Shown here piece by piece: positions 44,498 through 54,511 of a stretch of DNA of 60,043 nt. The position numbers and the translations under genes were made by a program. The notes beneath the pieces were generated by a model. That model was not told the DNA's origin, made no database searches, and saw only the letters and a list, made by a program, of their open reading frames with translations. Every line of letters starts with the position of its first letter. The first letter of the stretch is position 1. The stretch comes from Saccharofermentans sp. (lineage in GTDB: Bacteria; Bacillota; Clostridia; Saccharofermentanales; Saccharofermentanaceae), in contig JAIKWL010000006.1 of assembly GCA_024684815.1 (NCBI GenBank), positions 1 through 60,043 of the forward strand, written 5' to 3'.

Positions 44498-45064
44498 ATG
44501 AGCAACCATTACGATGATTATGCGAAAAAATCAGTTTCAGCAAGCGATCTGACTTTTGACAAGGTTGCTGAAAGTGATAAGGACGTTATCAGGGAGGTCA
44601 GAAAAACTCATATTAAGAAGAATGTTGTTTTTCTTATTGTGCTTACGGTTCTGTTTGTCCCTTTTACTTGGTATTTTATTAATTTCTTTTTTATACCGAT
44701 CGATGTGCTGTTTTTCCATATTGTTGCCCAGGTGTTTTTAGGCGGCGCTTCTTTCGGCTGCGGATATTATATTTACAGTATCCTTGGTCCGATCAGGCGT
44801 ATAAGGAAAGGTGTTGTGCTCGGCTCTGAAAGGATCCAGGAAATCAAGGATAACCGCAATGCTTCATACCAGTATGTTTTCGACATTTACTTTGAAGATA
44901 AAGATGAAGCATTAATGGCTTTTGCGGTTGATAAAGACGTGTTTTCATATGTTAATCCTGGAGACGGAGTGATCGTTACAAAGCTTGGACGCAAGATCAG
45001 AGTGTTTGGAGATCCTTCCCGGACAGGCGTAATGGATGTAAGTAATATCAAGTCAGGTGTTTAA
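44498..45064 (+). CDS. Two-span membrane protein of unknown function
   Basis: The 188-residue protein has a charged N-terminal 45 residues, two membrane helices (about 48-72 and 78-96) and a cytoplasmic C-terminal domain of about 90 residues (VVLGSERIQEIKDNRNASYQYVFDIYFEDKDE, DGVIVTKLGRKIRVFGDPS). The C-terminal part looks like a small beta domain. No family recognised. TAGGAGA precedes the ATG. It converges with the DUF6171-like gene. Confidence 0.7.
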   Translation: MSNHYDDYAKKSVSASDLTFDKVAESDKDVIREVRKTHIKKNVVFLIVLTVLFVPFTWYFINFFFIPIDVLFFHIVAQVFLGGASFGCGYYIYSILGPIRRIRKGVVLGSERIQEIKDNRNASYQYVFDIYFEDKDEALMAFAVDKDVFSYVNPGDGVIVTKLGRKIRVFGDPSRTGVMDVSNIKSGV

Positions 45065-45111
45065 TATTCAAACGTGACTTTGATGTAAAGTGATCAGGAA
45101 AAAACGGCTGC

Positions 45112-45357
45112 TTACCATTTTTCGTAAGGGCATCTGCCTTTCTTAAGACTGGCCCTGATCTCGACAAAGCAGCCGCAGGCCATGCATGTGCCCTGATTGA
45201 GCTTTCCGCAGTGTCTGCAGATATCAAGTCTTCTTTCAGATTCTGATTTATCAGTCAGATCTTCTTCCGGCAATGAAGAGAGGCCATTAACGATAATGAC
45301 CTCATACTGTTCTTGGCTGAAGTCTTTAAGAAGACATCTTGTGCAGATCTTTGTCAT
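45112..45357 (-). CDS. Small zinc-ribbon protein, DUF6171 type
   Basis: The 81-residue protein has two cysteine clusters: ICTRCLL at the N-terminus and ICRHCGKLNQGTCMACGCFVEIRA, with KKGRCPY near the end. This looks like the DUF6171 zinc-ribbon family of Clostridia, of unknown function. Its ATG overlaps the stop of the arabinofuranosidase gene (four bases), so both are on one message. A weak CTTAC/GTAAG hairpin and T6 lie at its 3' end. Confidence 0.65.
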   Translation of the reverse strand: MTKICTRCLLKDFSQEQYEVIIVNGLSSLPEEDLTDKSESERRLDICRHCGKLNQGTCMACGCFVEIRASLKKGRCPYEKW

Positions 45358-46865
45358 ACTGTAACTTCGATGTGCATTACGCTTGAAGCGGGAATCGTGA
45401 ATGTCAGCTTATCACCGTCAAATTCAAAAGTATCAAATGATTCTTCCTTAACAACGTCGGGTTCATCAAATGTGTTATGTGCATCGATCCTGCCTTTTAC
45501 GATCTCACCTTTAACGGAACTGACATTGCAGCCTGAGAGGTTTGTCTCGATCTCATAAGGATCGGAAGATGAAAGGTTTGTGAGTGTTATATGGATCTTT
45601 CCGTCCTTATCTTTCGATACTGATTCTGTAAGATTGGGTACCATATACTGATCTTCAAGTCCGATAGTTTCTGTATCAACAGAGCTCTCAAGAAGTTCAT
45701 TGTCCTGATGAGCGCTGTAGAGCTTAAATACATAGTATGTGGGGGTCTTTATCATCTTAGGTCCTTCGGTAAGGATTACAGCCTGAAGAACATTGACGAG
45801 CTGTGCGATATTCGCCATCTTTACACGCTTGCAGTGCTTGTTGAAGATGTTGAGGTTGATGCCGGCGATAAGAGCATCGCGGATAGTGTTCTGCTGATAC
45901 AGGAACCCGGGATTCGTGCCTTCCTCGACATCATACCAGGTGCCCCATTCATCGACCATAAGACCGATCCTGCAGTCAGGATCGTATCTGTCCATGATCG
46001 CGGAATGCTTCTCGATGAATTCCTCCATGGCAAAGGTTTTCGAGAGAGTCATATACCATTCTTTTTCATTGAACCCGGTTGCGCTTCCTTTTTTGTCCCA
46101 ATCGTAGGGAAGGGTATAGTAGTGGAGCGTAAGTCCGTCCATGTAGCCGAAATTCTGGGGGAGAGTGCCCTGCTGTCTGAAGCATTCCCGGAGCATGGTC
46201 TCTGTCCAGTTGTAGTCCTTGTCAGTAGGACCGACAGCGAGTTTCTTGATCTTCTTATCGGGATTATATTGCTTTACGAATGTCTGATAATGCTTATAGA
46301 GGTTTGCATAGTATTCGGGAACCATGTTTCCGCCGCAGCCCCAAGTCTCGTTTCCGACTGCAAAATAGTCAACTGTCCATGGCTTTTCTCTGCCGTTAGC
46401 TCTGCGAAGATCAGCCATAGGGGAGACTCCGTCAAATGTCATGTACTCTACCCATTCGCTCATTTCACGGACAGTGCCGCTTCCGATATTACCGTTGACA
46501 TATGTCTTGCAGCCGAGCTGTTCAGCAAGTTCCATAAATTCGTGAGTGCCGAAGCTGTTGTCCTCGGTGACGCCACCCCAGTTGGTGTTGATCATCTTTT
46601 TGCGGTTTTCCTTAGGACCGATACCGTCTTTCCAGTGGTATTCATCTGCAAAACATCCGCCAGGCCAGCGGAGAACGGGGATCTTCATCTCCTTTAATGC
46701 TTCAACTACATCATTGCGCATGCCTTTGGTGTTCGGAATATCAGAATCCTCGCCTACGAAGATTCCTTCGTATATACATCTTCCGAGATGCTCTGAGAAA
46801 TGTCCCTGGATCTCGGGATTAATATGTCCTTTTTCATTATTGGGGTTGATTATCAGTCTGTACAT
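45354..46865 (-). CDS. abfA: GH51 alpha-L-arabinofuranosidase, no signal peptide
   Basis: The 503-residue glycoside hydrolase of family 51 removes arabinose side chains from arabinoxylan or arabinan fragments. The substrate-site segment PVLRWPGGCFADEYHW is near residue 70, the acid/base glutamate is in FAVGNETWGCGG near 170 and the nucleophile is in LMVDEWGTWYD near 292. A C-terminal beta domain completes the normal length. There is no signal peptide, so like the GH10 enzyme it probably acts in the cytoplasm. GGAGGTC precedes the ATG. It is divergent from the first giant gene; no regulator is beside it. Confidence 0.95.
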   Translation of the reverse strand: MYRLIINPNNEKGHINPEIQGHFSEHLGRCIYEGIFVGEDSDIPNTKGMRNDVVEALKEMKIPVLRWPGGCFADEYHWKDGIGPKENRKKMINTNWGGVTEDNSFGTHEFMELAEQLGCKTYVNGNIGSGTVREMSEWVEYMTFDGVSPMADLRRANGREKPWTVDYFAVGNETWGCGGNMVPEYYANLYKHYQTFVKQYNPDKKIKKLAVGPTDKDYNWTETMLRECFRQQGTLPQNFGYMDGLTLHYYTLPYDWDKKGSATGFNEKEWYMTLSKTFAMEEFIEKHSAIMDRYDPDCRIGLMVDEWGTWYDVEEGTNPGFLYQQNTIRDALIAGINLNIFNKHCKRVKMANIAQLVNVLQAVILTEGPKMIKTPTYYVFKLYSAHQDNELLESSVDTETIGLEDQYMVPNLTESVSKDKDGKIHITLTNLSSSDPYEIETNLSGCNVSSVKGEIVKGRIDAHNTFDEPDVVKEESFDTFEFDGDKLTFTIPASSVMHIEVTV

Positions 46866-47120
46866 GATGACCTCCGTTGTTTTGAGTCAGTAGAAATAAT
46901 TTACAAAAACGGTCAAAGGATTTCAATAAGCTGATTCAGTTATGATCGTTTGCCAGAATGAGGTTAGTCATGTCTAACAGATGTTAGTTGTGCATTTATA
47001 ACCTATTTGTCCGATATCTTTATCTATAACGTTTATTCTTTATTCATATGATAATCATTTTCTCTTGATATAATTACAATGAGATTACATATTCTCAACG
47101 CTGACAAGGAGGAATCCAAT
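46866..47120. other. Divergent regulatory region
   Basis: This 255-base gap serves abfA leftward and the first giant gene rightward. TATAAT occurs near 47,065-47,070 upstream of the giant gene's ribosome site (AAGGAGG, about 47,107). A GTTAG/CTAAC inverted repeat (46963-46978) with a third half-site at 46983 is possible but weak as an operator. Confidence 0.35.
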
Positions 47121-50100
47121 ATGAGAACGTACAAACGGATATTTGCTTTGCTTGTGGCGTTCTGCATGGGCCTTTCTGTATTGCCAAGCCTGGCTTTAAC
47201 GGTAAGAGCCGATGTGGAACAGGGTGAGATAGTGGTCAATTATGATCCCTATCCGTTCTATGAAGAAGATCTGGATGATGTAGTCGACCATACTTCTGTC
47301 TATGTTGACGGCGAGTATGCAGCAAACGGCGAACCGTTCGGATTTGTAGTCGGTCGCGAAATGCAGTTCGATCTTAATACTTACAGAGATTATGATATCG
47401 AATACTGCAATGTCGTGATCTATCAGGGAGAGAACGAATACTCTACCTATAATAATGATTTTGAAATTGAGGGAGAAGGCGATCACGGATCGTTCATCTT
47501 TAATCCTCAAAGCAGCGAAAGTATCGAAGTATATGTATACTGGTGTGAAGTCGATACTCTCTCTGCTGAAGCCGGACAGATCCTGTTTGATATCTATCAG
47601 GGCGGCCCCGGAGATATAGAATTTCTTGAAGGTGTTGAGCCTTTAGATATCAAATATGCTCCCAACGGCACTATCCGTGCGTTATTTAACAGATCACAAT
47701 TTGGAAACGGTGATGCGTTAAATATCAAGTTTACGCCTTATCGCGGATGTATCTTATGTTATTTCTCGGAAACATTAGATGATAATTCTGTTGAGTATTT
47801 TCCTAATTTCGAGAATAACAGTCCGGAACCGGTTTATTACTGTGAGCATTTAACAGATAACGGAGACGGATCTTATACGTTTTCTATCGATTCGTTCGAA
47901 CCGTATACTAACGATTCTTCGTTTATGGCATTATCCGTATTCTTCGAAGGCACATTCGGAAGACAGGGAATCTCAGTTGAGAATCGTGATACAACTGTAT
48001 ACTACAGTATCGACGGCGGTAAGTTTACTGAGCTTAAGATGAGGCACTTCGAAGACGAGTGGAATTCCTGGGATGAGATGATCCTTGAAGCTGAAGAAAT
48101 AAATGACGCTTCAGAAATCACTTTCAGATTTGAAGTTCCCGAGAATCAGGCAGAATGGCGTAAACTCTATGGTGTCTGTGTAGAGTCATTCGACAGGTTG
48201 TTCGAACGCCATACTTATGCATTTGATGATGGTGACAGTTACGAGATTACCCTGGAGACACCGGAAGAAGGCTGGCCTGCAACGAGAATAGCAGTCTGCG
48301 ACTGGCTTATCCCTTATGACGGCACATATGCTATTTATGTCAGAGGCGAAGGTTCAGAAGAACTTGATATCGAGAACGATGCTTTGTATGAGCCTGTTCC
48401 TTTTGAGATCGGAGAACCAATAGAATTCTCGTTCGAAGGTGACGTTTATTGTGTTATTGCCCGTGAATACAATAATTCTTCCGAGTTCTTCCTCGATCCT
48501 GAAGACGGCATATATTCTTTTACTCCGGAGAATTCCAACGGTATAGAGATCTATATCTATATGACGGAGGACGAATATATTGTTGATCATATGCATCCCG
48601 AAAAGGATGATGAATATGAACTGGAATTCAGGGTCAATAATGAGAATTTCCCTGAAGAGAATACTCTTGGTTCTGTAGAATTAGTTGAAGACGAGCATAT
48701 CGTGAGATGGGCTGAAAGCTGCGGCCGCTATAAGTTAATTGTTCAGTGGGATCGTGGGGAACTGGAAGAACAGGAGGATCCGGAGGCCATAATCAATCTT
48801 AAGGTCAATGTTCCTGAGGATTCCGAGTTCAGTGTATGGATGAACGGACAGGATTTCACGGAAGATGTTATCGAAAATGATAATATTTTCTCATGGGATA
48901 TAACCAACAGGATACTATATGGCGAATGGATGAATACCGATTTCAATTTCAGGTATAATCCGTATGGTCCGTATATCCTGGCAGTTAATTATGATAACTG
49001 TTTTTATAGAGATAATGATGAAGGCGAGCCTTATGCTCATGCGGATGTCCTTGTAAACGGTGTTCATGTAAATGATTTCGAACCTGTTCCTTTTGAGATC
49101 GGCAAGCCCATTACTTTTAAGATCTGCGTGCCTGACGGTTATGATTACAGTGATGCATTGATCGATCTGCATCACGGTAAAGGTGATTTGGAAGGCGAAG
49201 TACACTACACTACTTTTGAGTATGAGGATGCTGTTCCTATAACTGTTGATTCAAAGGGTGAGTTTACATTCACACCGACAAGAGAAGATACTATCTGGGT
49301 GGATATCTCATGGTCAGCTTTTGATTCATTGCATCCTGAGGAGGATCAGCTCCAGATCGAATTCGGACATTGGGGCAACGGTACGATCGAGTTTGTTGAA
49401 GGCTATGAGCCTGCAGCTTGTGAAGTACAGCCCGGTGAGAATGGAAGGATCCGTACGCTCTTTAACAAAGAAGATCTTGATGAAAACGGCACAGTCAAAA
49501 TGCTTATCACACCTGATGCCGGTAACAAGCTCTGCAGCTTTGGTTATGACATCAACGGATCGCCTTTTACAGAATATGTTTCTGATCCTGATGATGAACA
49601 CCAACTGCTCCTTAAAGATCTGACAGGTCTTGTTGATAACGGAGACGGAACATATACCTATACCATCAGTTCAATTCCTGCTAATGAATACGGTAATTCC
49701 AGGTTCAGTTTCAATGTCGGATTTGATAATCCGATCGGCACTAACGGTATATCCGTTGATCCCCGCGGAGCAGATGTTTTCTACAGTATTGACGGCGGTC
49801 AGTTTATTAAGCTTGAGACCAGACACTTCAAGGACGATTGGAATGAGTGGGATGAGGTAATCCTGCTGCCTGAAGAGTATTACGATGCTTCTACAGTTGC
49901 ATTCAAGTTCGTTTATGAAGAAGACCGTGATGTAAGCGGTGTAAGTCTTGAGTACTATTCTGATGCACGTCATCGTTCAAACCTTCCGTTTGATGATGAA
50001 ACTGAGCATATCTTCACTATGAATAAGCCTGAAAGAGGATGGCAGCCTTATCGTCTGTCCCTGCTTGAAGGATATAATCCTTACGATGGCACATGTGTTA

Positions 50101-52754
50101 TATATGTTCAGGGCGATGGCTCAGATACGGTCAATATTGAGGGAGCACCCCGAAATGAGAGATTTGACGTTGCTCCGGGAACGAATATTGCATTTACGGT
50201 TGAAGGTGACATATTCGGAGTCTATGTCAGGCTCGTAGATACAGACGAGGAATTCGAACTTAAGCCGAATAACAGTGCTTGTTCTTACACAGTTGACGGC
50301 AATGGTGCAGTCGAGATCCATGTCTATACTACATATGATGAATTCGATTTCCATCACACACATCCTGATGGGGAAAATGAGTACGAAGTTGACTTCTGGA
50401 TCCGTTATGAAGGTTCCCCGGTTGATGATGACCTTGGATCGGTCGAAGTTATTGAGAATGAGCATTTAAAGAAAGTTGCAACTACCGGTGGCAATTACAG
50501 AGTGATCGTTGAGTACGACCGCAATGATCCGGACTTTGACGTTGCTTTGCTCGATCTTAAGATCAATGTTCCCGAAAATGCTGAATTCAGCATGTGGATG
50601 AACGATGAGGATATTACTGAATCCGTCATTGATAACGACTATGTTTATTCATGGGATATTACAAATGTTATTACAGGCGGTGACTGGAGAAGTCCGGATA
50701 TCGTATTCTATTTCCCTGAGCCTGAATACATTTATCTCAATAATCTTAATGAGAATGTATCTGTGGGATTCAGTACTGACGGCGGAAATACATTTGTAGC
50801 TGCAGATGATGAGTATATCCTGTTGGACAATAGTGTTGAAACCGTTCAGGTCAGATATCTCGTATCTGATCCGAATCTCTGGATCTACGGTGTTGATTTG
50901 AGATTCGGAGATCAGGTCATTATTGAAAGATTGCCTGAGAGCCTCACATATGAATTTGAAAGAGGCGATCATTGGATCACATATCATCTGGCACCCGTAT
51001 ATGAGAACAGGATCTTTGACTGCGAGTGGACTGCAAGATTTGCTATGCAGGAAGATGCAGACATAGTAACGCTCTCTAATGGAGAGATCATGGGTAGTCT
51101 CAACCGCTTCGGCAGAGGAGATACAATTACGATCGAAGCTGAAGGTGTATATTGCATCGAAGCAGAATTAAACGACGGAAGAGTAATTCCTTTCGAGAAA
51201 AACGGCGATGTATTCACATACTATGCTGAAGAACTTTCCGGATTTACAGCTGTTATCTATTCATCGGAAGATGAGTATAACTTCCTTGATCTGTGGCCAG
51301 ATCCCGAAGCAGAAGGGCAGTATCTTGTTCAGTATTATTCCGAGTCTGAAAGCGAAGAGACCGGTACAGTTTCTGTAGCAGGAGAGATCGACCGCGCTTC
51401 TTACAACGGATGGACGAGAGTTCTCTTCGAATCTGAAAAACCTATTGCTGAATTCGAGATCGAACCTGCATCAAACGAATATGAGTATTATGCGATGCTC
51501 AACAATGAAGAGTTCGAAGGAACTCTTGACGTCAGCGAATGGCGTGATGATTGGCCGGTTATCGAGTTCTATCACAAGATCGATATTTCCGGCGCAGCTA
51601 TCACACTTGATCCTTCCGGAGACCAGGCATACACAGGCTCAGAAATCAAGCCTAAGGTCACTGTCGTTGTTGACGGTATTACACTTGAAGAAGGCATTGA
51701 TTACGAAGTGTTCTATGCCGACAACGTTGAGGCCGGACAGGCGAGGATCCGTGTCGATGGTATCGGAAGCTATTACGGAAATGCTTATGCTTCTTTCAAT
51801 ATCGTAAAGAGCACCTTTAAAGTTACTGTAAAAGATGCTGAAAACGGTACTGTTACCGTTTCCAAGCTTGATGCTTCCGAAGGTGATGAGATCACGATCA
51901 CTGCTGCACCTGCTGAAGGTTATGAAGTAGATGCTATTAAGGTTGACGGTACGGTGATTACCGGAACATCGTTTGTTATGCCCGCTAAGGATGTAACAGT
52001 AGAAGTTGTCTTCAAGGCTGTCGAACCCGTTAAGAACGGCTGGGTACTTGAAAATGGCAAGTATTACTATTACGACAACGGAACCATGAAGACCGGATGG
52101 GTTCAGAGCGGAAGCTTCTGGTATTACATGAATCCTTCAGATGGAACTATGGTAACAGGCTGGCAGAGCATCGGAGGAAAGTGGTATTACTTCGAGGGTT
52201 CCGGTGCGATGAGTACAGGCTGGAAGTCTGTCGGAGGCATCTGGTATTACTTCGGTACATCAGGCGCTATGGCAACAGGCTGGCAGGAGATCGGCGGCAA
52301 GTGGTATTACTTCGAAACATCCGGCGCAATGGCCAGCGGATGGAAACAGAGCGGCGGCAAGTGGTATCTGTTTGATTCATCAGGTGTTATGGTAACCGGC
52401 TGGAAACAGGAAGGATCCGTATGGTACCTGTTCGATGATTCCGGCGCAATGGTAACCGGCTGGAAGCAGAGCGGCGGCAAGTGGTATTACTTCGAAGGCT
52501 CCGGCGCAATGGCAACAGGTTGGAAACAGCTTGGCGGCGTCTGGTATTACTTCGGTACATCAGGAGCAATGGCTACAGGCTGGCAGACGATCGGCGGCAA
52601 GTGGTATTACTTCGAAGGCTCCGGCGCAATGGCAACCGGCTGGAAACAGTTAGGCGGCAAGTGGTATTACTTCTATGACAGCGGCGCAATGGCATCCAAC
52701 ACGGTAATCGACGGATGGACATTGGGTTCTGACGGTGCATGGACAGGAAAGTGA
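47121..52754 (+). CDS. Giant secreted modular repeat protein 1
   Basis: The 1,877-residue protein starts at ATG 47121 (AAGGAGG upstream) with a signal peptide ending LALTVRADV. Residues about 30-1480 are very acidic, Tyr-rich beta modules I do not recognise. A block of about 590 residues is duplicated: compare PNGTIRALFN near 187 with ENGRIRTLFN near 777, YYSIDGGKFTELKMRHFEDEW with FYSIDGGQFIKLETRHFKDDW, and SVWMNGQDFTEDVI with SMWMNDEDITESVI. An MBG-type domain (about 1490-1563), a bacterial-repeat/InlB-B-like domain (VTVKDAENGTVTVS, about 1565-1633) and 11 wall-binding repeats follow; the end reads DGWTLGSDGAWTGK. No enzyme motif was seen. It is likely a long surface fibre or adhesin. Confidence 0.88.
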   Translation: MRTYKRIFALLVAFCMGLSVLPSLALTVRADVEQGEIVVNYDPYPFYEEDLDDVVDHTSVYVDGEYAANGEPFGFVVGREMQFDLNTYRDYDIEYCNVVIYQGENEYSTYNNDFEIEGEGDHGSFIFNPQSSESIEVYVYWCEVDTLSAEAGQILFDIYQGGPGDIEFLEGVEPLDIKYAPNGTIRALFNRSQFGNGDALNIKFTPYRGCILCYFSETLDDNSVEYFPNFENNSPEPVYYCEHLTDNGDGSYTFSIDSFEPYTNDSSFMALSVFFEGTFGRQGISVENRDTTVYYSIDGGKFTELKMRHFEDEWNSWDEMILEAEEINDASEITFRFEVPENQAEWRKLYGVCVESFDRLFERHTYAFDDGDSYEITLETPEEGWPATRIAVCDWLIPYDGTYAIYVRGEGSEELDIENDALYEPVPFEIGEPIEFSFEGDVYCVIAREYNNSSEFFLDPEDGIYSFTPENSNGIEIYIYMTEDEYIVDHMHPEKDDEYELEFRVNNENFPEENTLGSVELVEDEHIVRWAESCGRYKLIVQWDRGELEEQEDPEAIINLKVNVPEDSEFSVWMNGQDFTEDVIENDNIFSWDITNRILYGEWMNTDFNFRYNPYGPYILAVNYDNCFYRDNDEGEPYAHADVLVNGVHVNDFEPVPFEIGKPITFKICVPDGYDYSDALIDLHHGKGDLEGEVHYTTFEYEDAVPITVDSKGEFTFTPTREDTIWVDISWSAFDSLHPEEDQLQIEFGHWGNGTIEFVEGYEPAACEVQPGENGRIRTLFNKEDLDENGTVKMLITPDAGNKLCSFGYDINGSPFTEYVSDPDDEHQLLLKDLTGLVDNGDGTYTYTISSIPANEYGNSRFSFNVGFDNPIGTNGISVDPRGADVFYSIDGGQFIKLETRHFKDDWNEWDEVILLPEEYYDASTVAFKFVYEEDRDVSGVSLEYYSDARHRSNLPFDDETEHIFTMNKPERGWQPYRLSLLEGYNPYDGTCVIYVQGDGSDTVNIEGAPRNERFDVAPGTNIAFTVEGDIFGVYVRLVDTDEEFELKPNNSACSYTVDGNGAVEIHVYTTYDEFDFHHTHPDGENEYEVDFWIRYEGSPVDDDLGSVEVIENEHLKKVATTGGNYRVIVEYDRNDPDFDVALLDLKINVPENAEFSMWMNDEDITESVIDNDYVYSWDITNVITGGDWRSPDIVFYFPEPEYIYLNNLNENVSVGFSTDGGNTFVAADDEYILLDNSVETVQVRYLVSDPNLWIYGVDLRFGDQVIIERLPESLTYEFERGDHWITYHLAPVYENRIFDCEWTARFAMQEDADIVTLSNGEIMGSLNRFGRGDTITIEAEGVYCIEAELNDGRVIPFEKNGDVFTYYAEELSGFTAVIYSSEDEYNFLDLWPDPEAEGQYLVQYYSESESEETGTVSVAGEIDRASYNGWTRVLFESEKPIAEFEIEPASNEYEYYAMLNNEEFEGTLDVSEWRDDWPVIEFYHKIDISGAAITLDPSGDQAYTGSEIKPKVTVVVDGITLEEGIDYEVFYADNVEAGQARIRVDGIGSYYGNAYASFNIVKSTFKVTVKDAENGTVTVSKLDASEGDEITITAAPAEGYEVDAIKVDGTVITGTSFVMPAKDVTVEVVFKAVEPVKNGWVLENGKYYYYDNGTMKTGWVQSGSFWYYMNPSDGTMVTGWQSIGGKWYYFEGSGAMSTGWKSVGGIWYYFGTSGAMATGWQEIGGKWYYFETSGAMASGWKQSGGKWYLFDSSGVMVTGWKQEGSVWYLFDDSGAMVTGWKQSGGKWYYFEGSGAMATGWKQLGGVWYYFGTSGAMATGWQTIGGKWYYFEGSGAMATGWKQLGGKWYYFYDSGAMASNTVIDGWTLGSDGAWTGK
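52023..52754 (+). repeat. Array of 11 wall-binding repeats (60-base period)
   Basis: About 727 bases of roughly 60-base units encode W-[KQ]-x-[IS/L]-GGKWYYFEGSGAMATGW. The array is colinear, unit for unit, with 58,711-59,437. It produces several Arg/Leu-rich shadow frames that are not genes. Confidence 0.9.
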
Positions 52755-52787
52755 TATCCGGCATTTAAAACACTGATAAAGTGATCT

Positions 52788-52820
52788 GCGGGACTGCTGT
52801 AAAAGGCAGTCCCGCTTCTT
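52788..52820 (+). terminator. Terminator after giant gene 1
   Basis: GCGGGACTGC (52788-52797) pairs perfectly with GCAGTCCCGC (52806-52815), followed by TTCTTTATTT. Confidence 0.85.
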
Positions 52821-52926
52821 TATTTATCATAGGATAATTGTGATTGTTTATGAAAAAGATTTCATAAGATATAATCTTTGCAGATTTCTTTATGTAAGAT
52901 CTTATTCTGATATGGAGGTCATTTAT

Positions 52927-54189
52927 ATGGGAATTAAGAAGATTTTGTCATCGGTTTTGACAGCAGGCATGATACTTACTTTTATTCCGTCTGTGTCTAT
53001 GGCTGATTCCACCGGCTGGAAAGGCAGTAATACCAGCGGCTGGCGGTATTATATATCCGATACTGAATATGTCAGAAATGCCTGGCGTTTCCTTCAGGGC
53101 AAATGGTACTACTTTGATAATGACGGATATGTTCTGATGAACTGTTGGAAGGTCATTAAGGGCAAACTATATCATTTCGATGTGACAGGTGCCATGGAAC
53201 AGAATAAATGGATATCAGAAGGCACATATCTTCTTCCTGAATACTATGAAGAGAATATCGAATTAAATCCCGATTACGAACAGGTATATAAAGAATACAG
53301 GAACAGGAAGATCTGGCGTTATGTCGGTGATGACGGTGCTGCATATGTCGGTTGGAAACAAGTGGACGGGGAATGGTATCACTTCAATGATGAGGATATC
53401 ACTCTGACGGATATCGGAGAGAATCATCAGGATGCTTATGCAGCCATGACATACGGATTCTATTATGATGAGACTGACAAGACATGGTATAACTTCGACG
53501 GAGACGGGAAATACAGGAGGAATGGCTGGTATTACGGCACCGGGGAATATGAATATACCGAATGGTATTACTTCGGTAATGACGGGCACCCTTATTCCGG
53601 CTGGCATAAGATAGATAACAAATGGTATTATTTCGCGCTTGATAATCTTATCGATTTTGCCGAACAGAAATACGGCCCCGCCTGTATTGTTACGGGAAGA
53701 AGGGATTTCTATAACTCGTACGATGATGACGGATATGCAGTAGACTGGGATGTTTATTTTTTCAGGGACAGCGGTTCCATGGTTACAGGCTGGTTCCTTT
53801 ATGAGGATCACTGGTACTGCATGAAGTCTGACGGTTCAGCTTACAGGGATTGCTGGCTCGAATACAAAGGAAAATGGTATTACTTTAACCGCGGCGGTGA
53901 GATGGTCTCTAATGCCGCTAATTTTGAGGTCGGCGGTAAGGGATATGACTTCGATTCAGAAGGTGTCTGCACGAATCCTTACGGTGGAAGAAAGATCAGC
54001 GGCTGGTACGAACGCAAATACGATTCGGAATACTATTTCTGGTATGACAGTGATTATGCATGGAATTACTTTGATGCTTCAGGTAAAAAAGTGTGTGGAG
54101 TTAAGGATTATGTAATAGGCGGTCAGGCTTATGACTTCGACTCGCTCGGTGTCTGCATGAATCCTTATGAACCCCATGCCGTAGGGTAA
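52927..54189 (+). CDS. Secreted cell-wall-binding repeat protein, YDFD family
   Basis: The 420-residue protein begins at ATG 52927 with GGAGGT upstream; the frame extends further upstream without a ribosome site. The signal peptide (MGIKKILSSVLTAGMILTFIPSVSMA) is followed by DSTGWKGSNTSGWRYY. Wall-binding repeats with inserts continue to the end, which reads YDFDSLGVCMNPYE. Two segments carry the YDFD-x-x-GVC-x-NP signature. Paralogs are at 18,761 (pseudogene), 19,241 and 42,658. No catalytic domain is present. Its partner is unknown. Confidence 0.85.
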   Translation: MGIKKILSSVLTAGMILTFIPSVSMADSTGWKGSNTSGWRYYISDTEYVRNAWRFLQGKWYYFDNDGYVLMNCWKVIKGKLYHFDVTGAMEQNKWISEGTYLLPEYYEENIELNPDYEQVYKEYRNRKIWRYVGDDGAAYVGWKQVDGEWYHFNDEDITLTDIGENHQDAYAAMTYGFYYDETDKTWYNFDGDGKYRRNGWYYGTGEYEYTEWYYFGNDGHPYSGWHKIDNKWYYFALDNLIDFAEQKYGPACIVTGRRDFYNSYDDDGYAVDWDVYFFRDSGSMVTGWFLYEDHWYCMKSDGSAYRDCWLEYKGKWYYFNRGGEMVSNAANFEVGGKGYDFDSEGVCTNPYGGRKISGWYERKYDSEYYFWYDSDYAWNYFDASGKKVCGVKDYVIGGQAYDFDSLGVCMNPYEPHAVG

Positions 54190-54511
54190 CATTGATATTA
54201 TTCAGAAGTTTCTCTATAAATAGACTTTACTTAGACACCCGTACGTAATTCTGAACGCAAAATTGAAGAATTGCGTTCGCTTTTATGTACTTTTGCATGA
54301 AATTACGTAAATCTGAACGCAAATTGCACTTAGAACGTTCAATTTACGTTCAGCTGTGGAACGAATCCATATTGTTTTATATCTAATAACAAAATGTAAC
54401 AAAAAACGAAACTTTATTTTATTTAAAAGTATTAAAGATTCATGACTGATAGAATTATCCTATGTAGTTGTTTTCGCATTTTCAGTTCCATCATTAATGA
54501 AGGAGGTTACC
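54190..54511. other. Intergenic region with two related hairpins
   Basis: These 322 bases hold no gene. A 22-23 base direct repeat (ACGTAA-T/A-TCTGAACGCAAA...) at 54243-54265 and 54305-54326 begins two hairpins. The first pairs GAACGCAA (54253-54260) with TTGCGTTC (54271-54278) and is followed by GCTTTTATG, so it may terminate the gene at 52,927. The second pairs 54313-54326 with 54340-54353 at 13 of 14 positions. The ribosome site of the next gene (GGAGG) is near 54,502. Confidence 0.6.

Noticed and set aside
45708-46697. A 329-codon open frame on the plus strand
   Set aside because: It is antisense to the well-supported GH51 gene; it has no ribosome site and no recognisable protein features.
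46963-46987. GTTAG/CTAAC inverted repeat as an operator for abfA
   Set aside because: Only five-base arms with no second site and no regulator nearby; could easily be chance.
52097-52678. Arg/Leu-rich frames across the wall-binding array (also 38,374-38,568 and 59,143-59,415)
   Set aside because: They are off-frame readings of the 60-base repeat and show its period; no starts with ribosome sites.
52023-52754. Possible CRISPR-like array because of regular repeats
   Set aside because: Units are contiguous coding repeats of 60 bases with no unique spacers.
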